A stretch of 64,000 bases of DNA from DASXMX01 sp036794395 (lineage in GTDB: Bacteria; Planctomycetota; Phycisphaerae; Tepidisphaerales; Tepidisphaeraceae): contig DAIRGS010000002.1 in NCBI GenBank assembly GCA_036794395.1, positions 1 to 64,000 on the forward strand, read 5' to 3'. Position numbers and translations under genes: made by a program. Positions 61,919-64,000 of this stretch are shown here, in pieces; position 1 is the first letter of the stretch; every line of letters begins with the position of its first letter. The notes beneath the pieces are model-generated. The model saw only the letters and a program-made list of their open reading frames with translations, was not told the origin of the DNA and searched no databases.

Positions 61919-63259
61919 ATGTCAGGTCAACACGCTGCCTTGAAGCGATGCGACGGATTGAACCGTAGGGACTTTTTGTACCTTGGCGCAGTCTCGTTCC
62001 TTGGACTGAGCCTGGCTGACCTGCTGCGCATCCAATCGGCCCAGGCCTCTGAAGCCGGGCCCGCGGCCAAGACCAAAGCCGTCTCCTGCATCCTGATCTG
62101 GCTGGACGGCGGACCAAGTCATCTGGACACGTTCGATCTGAAGCCCAACGCCCCGGCCGAGGTGCGCGGCGATTTCAAACCGATCGGGACATCGGTCGCC
62201 GGCGTGCAAATCTGTGAGCACCTGCCTCGCACCGCGCAAATGATGGGGGAAGTCGCGCTGGTCCGTTCGTTGACGCACGAACTTGGGAACCACGACACCG
62301 GAAGCCGATACCTGCTGACTGGCCGCCGGCCCTCGGCGGCGACAGAGTATCCAAGTCTTGGGAGTGTGATCGCAAAAGAGTCCGACAATACCGTTGCCGC
62401 CGTTCCGCCCTATGTTGCCATTCCCGCGGCGGTGCAGGCTGCCGGCGCGGGGTATCTGCCGGGCGCGTATTCGCCATTCTCGGTGGGCGGAGACCCGTCC
62501 CGCGCGGACTATCGGGTCCGTGACCTTGATGCTCCAGAAGGCGTGAGTTTTGATCGGTTCGACCGCCGGCGAACGATGCTCGAAACGATCGACGGATTCT
62601 CGCGCGGGGTTGAAGCCAGTCCCGCAACCGCGGGCCGGGATGCGTTCTATGAACAAGCCTACCGGCTCATGACGTCTCCAGCCGCGAAGAAGGCATTCGA
62701 CCTTGGCCAGGAGCCGGACGCGGTCCACAATCGGTACGGGCGCGGGAAGCTGGGCGCGGGATGCCTGCTGGCCCGGCGTCTGGTTGAAGCCGGTTCGCGA
62801 TTTGTGACGGTCGTGGACAATGGTTGGGACATGCATACTGGAATTTTCAAAGCACTGCCCGACGCACAATTCCCCGGCAGCGGCAAGCTTCCCGCTTTGG
62901 ATCACGCCTATTCGGCGCTGTTGAGCGATCTAAAGGAGCGGGGGTTGTTGGACACGACCCTTGTCGTGCTGATGGGCGAATTTGGACGGACGCCAAAGAT
63001 CAACAGTGCCGCCGGGCGCGATCACTGGCCCCGCGCCGGCTCCGCGTGTCTGGCCGGCGGCGGCGTTAAAGGGGGACAGGTGATTGGAGCGACCGACGCC
63101 TTCGGCGAAGCGCCGATCGATACGCCGGTCCGCCCGGAAGATATGGCGTTCTCCATCCTGCGATTGCTCGGAGTAGATCCTTCACGGCAGTATGTCATGC
63201 CGAACGGGCGCCCGCTCAAGATCCTCGACACAGGCGACTTTATTCGCGGGCTCACATGA
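61919..63259 (+). CDS. DUF1501 Tat-exported protein
   Basis: A 446-residue protein with a Tat-like signal (LNRRDFLYLGAVSFLGLSLA) and alkaline-phosphatase-superfamily traits: SCILIWLDGGPSHLDTFDLK, LMGEFGRTPKINSAAGRDHW. DUF1501 proteins pair with DUF1549/DUF1553 proteins in planctomycetes. Enzymatic activity is not established. The stop overlaps the ATG of the WD40 gene by 4 bp. Confidence 0.93.
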   Translation: MSGQHAALKRCDGLNRRDFLYLGAVSFLGLSLADLLRIQSAQASEAGPAAKTKAVSCILIWLDGGPSHLDTFDLKPNAPAEVRGDFKPIGTSVAGVQICEHLPRTAQMMGEVALVRSLTHELGNHDTGSRYLLTGRRPSAATEYPSLGSVIAKESDNTVAAVPPYVAIPAAVQAAGAGYLPGAYSPFSVGGDPSRADYRVRDLDAPEGVSFDRFDRRRTMLETIDGFSRGVEASPATAGRDAFYEQAYRLMTSPAAKKAFDLGQEPDAVHNRYGRGKLGAGCLLARRLVEAGSRFVTVVDNGWDMHTGIFKALPDAQFPGSGKLPALDHAYSALLSDLKERGLLDTTLVVLMGEFGRTPKINSAAGRDHWPRAGSACLAGGGVKGGQVIGATDAFGEAPIDTPVRPEDMAFSILRLLGVDPSRQYVMPNGRPLKILDTGDFIRGLT

Positions 63260-64000
63260 TGCGAATGATGTGGGACGCCATGCGGCTAACCGTGGCAGTG
63301 CTTTGTCTGGCACTTTGCGGCGCGGCCGAACCGCCAACCCAACCGGCGCGCCCAGCGTCCCCAGTGACGGCGTGCGCGTTTAGCCCGGATGGATCGGCTG
63401 TCTACGCGGCCGCCCATGATGCGATCCTGATTCTGGCCAGTCGCGATGGGACGGTTCAAGCCACGCTCAAGCCCGGCCTGCAAAGAGTCACTTCGCTTGC
63501 CCTGAGCCCCAACGGGCAGCTCCTGGCGGTAGCGGGGGGTGTTCCGGGGATATCGGGAACGGTCGTGCTCATTAACCGCAAATCAGGGCAGACTCTGGTG
63601 AGCGTTGGCGGATATGAGGATCTCGCAACTTCCGTTGTATTCAGCCCGGACGGCAACATGATTGCCGCCGCGAGCGCTGATCGGTCAGCCCGGCTGTTCG
63701 AATTTCGGGATGATCCAGTTCGCTTAGCGCCCGTCGCCCGCCTTGAAGGACATGCTGGCCCGGTGTTGTCGGTTTTATTCAGCAGGGATAGCGCAACGGT
63801 CGTGACGGGCAGTACCGATCGCTCGATCAAAGTCTGGGACGCGGCCGGCGGAAAACTTCGCCGGACTCTGACCAATCATACCGGCGCGGTCTATTGCCTT
63901 GCCGGCCGGCCCCTTCCGCAGGGCGGAGCAGACGCGGCACCGTTCGCGTGCGCCTCGGGCGGAGACGACCGCACCCTTCGCATCTGGCAGCCGGAGATTG
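63256..64000 (+). CDS. WD40-repeat protein, 3' end beyond the window
   Basis: An ATG at 63256 (MMRMMWDAMRLTVAVLCLAL) opens a frame that is still open at 64000. A signal peptide (LTVAVLCLALCGAA) is followed by WD40 repeats: VTACAFSPDGSAVYAAAHDA, SLALSPNGQLLAVAGG, SVVFSPDGNMIAAASADRSA, VLSVLFSRDSATVVTGSTDR with SIKVWDA. It should form a beta propeller in the periplasm or outside the cell. It is coupled to the DUF1501 gene by a 4-bp overlap. Confidence 0.92.
   Translation, partial: MMRMMWDAMRLTVAVLCLALCGAAEPPTQPARPASPVTACAFSPDGSAVYAAAHDAILILASRDGTVQATLKPGLQRVTSLALSPNGQLLAVAGGVPGISGTVVLINRKSGQTLVSVGGYEDLATSVVFSPDGNMIAAASADRSARLFEFRDDPVRLAPVARLEGHAGPVLSVLFSRDSATVVTGSTDRSIKVWDAAGGKLRRTLTNHTGAVYCLAGRPLPQGGADAAPFACASGGDDRTLRIWQPEI

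Overview
The window looks like chromosome of a planctomycete, most like the Phycisphaerae or Tepidisphaerales side of the phylum (inference from gene content; no search was run). The signs are a secreted DUF1549/DUF1553 - DUF1501 - WD40 series, a surface protein with the planctomycete N-terminal LEPR motif, an arylsulfatase, a TPR-SPINDLY glycosyltransferase, and a quinol oxidation chain built on alternative complex III. Base composition is moderately GC-rich throughout, and intergenic spaces carry many palindromic repeats.

Layout. 0-3 kb: mutS. 2.9-4.2 kb: a graveyard of mobile-element remnants (IS1595-type and a RAYT-like C-terminus). 4.2-6.6 kb: an arsenic operon arsR-arsC-aquaporin-arsM with an operator lying on the arsR start codon. 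6.7-10.8 kb: msrQ/msrP (periplasmic methionine sulfoxide repair), an unrecognised pair of small genes, a DUF457-like membrane protein and an FHA protein. 10.8-26.8 kb: a polysaccharide/glycosylation cluster with several glycosyltransferases, an O-antigen-ligase-like polymerase, a Wzx-like flippase, a deacetylase and two kinase-like proteins. One glycosyltransferase there is broken by a stop codon, and the TPR gene is cut by a 10-N scaffold gap. 27.0-41.4 kb: one long minus-strand respiratory cluster, ndh - actABCDEF - small membrane protein - sco - coxBACD, forming an NADH to quinone to cytochrome c to O2 chain. 41.8-45.7 kb: an amidase, an exported histone-H1-like basic protein, aroC, purC. 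45.9-49.0 kb: DUF3570 - apbE - TlpA-like thioredoxin - DUF4266, a candidate flavinylated redox module. 49.0-58.6 kb: a LEPR surface protein, sulfatase, MazF toxin-antitoxin pair, desaturase, trpC, CPBP protease, tyrS and an unknown gene. 58.8-64 kb: a planctomycete secreted-protein operon whose last gene runs off the end.

The most interesting observations are: (1) two motifs in the DUF3570 barrel (DGISGAT, DGVSGAS) that match the FMN-attachment motif used by ApbE, which is encoded next door; (2) a family of four dispersed long palindromic elements with the shared arm AGATGTGGGAAAACCAA and a conserved asymmetric core; (3) three dispersed sites each made of three tandem 10-bp CGTTGCATNN units; (4) two ArsR-type operators placed identically over the start codons of arsR and arsC; (5) assembly and decay signals (scaffold gap with duplicated edges, in-frame TGA, decayed transposases) that affect how the glycosylation genes should be read.
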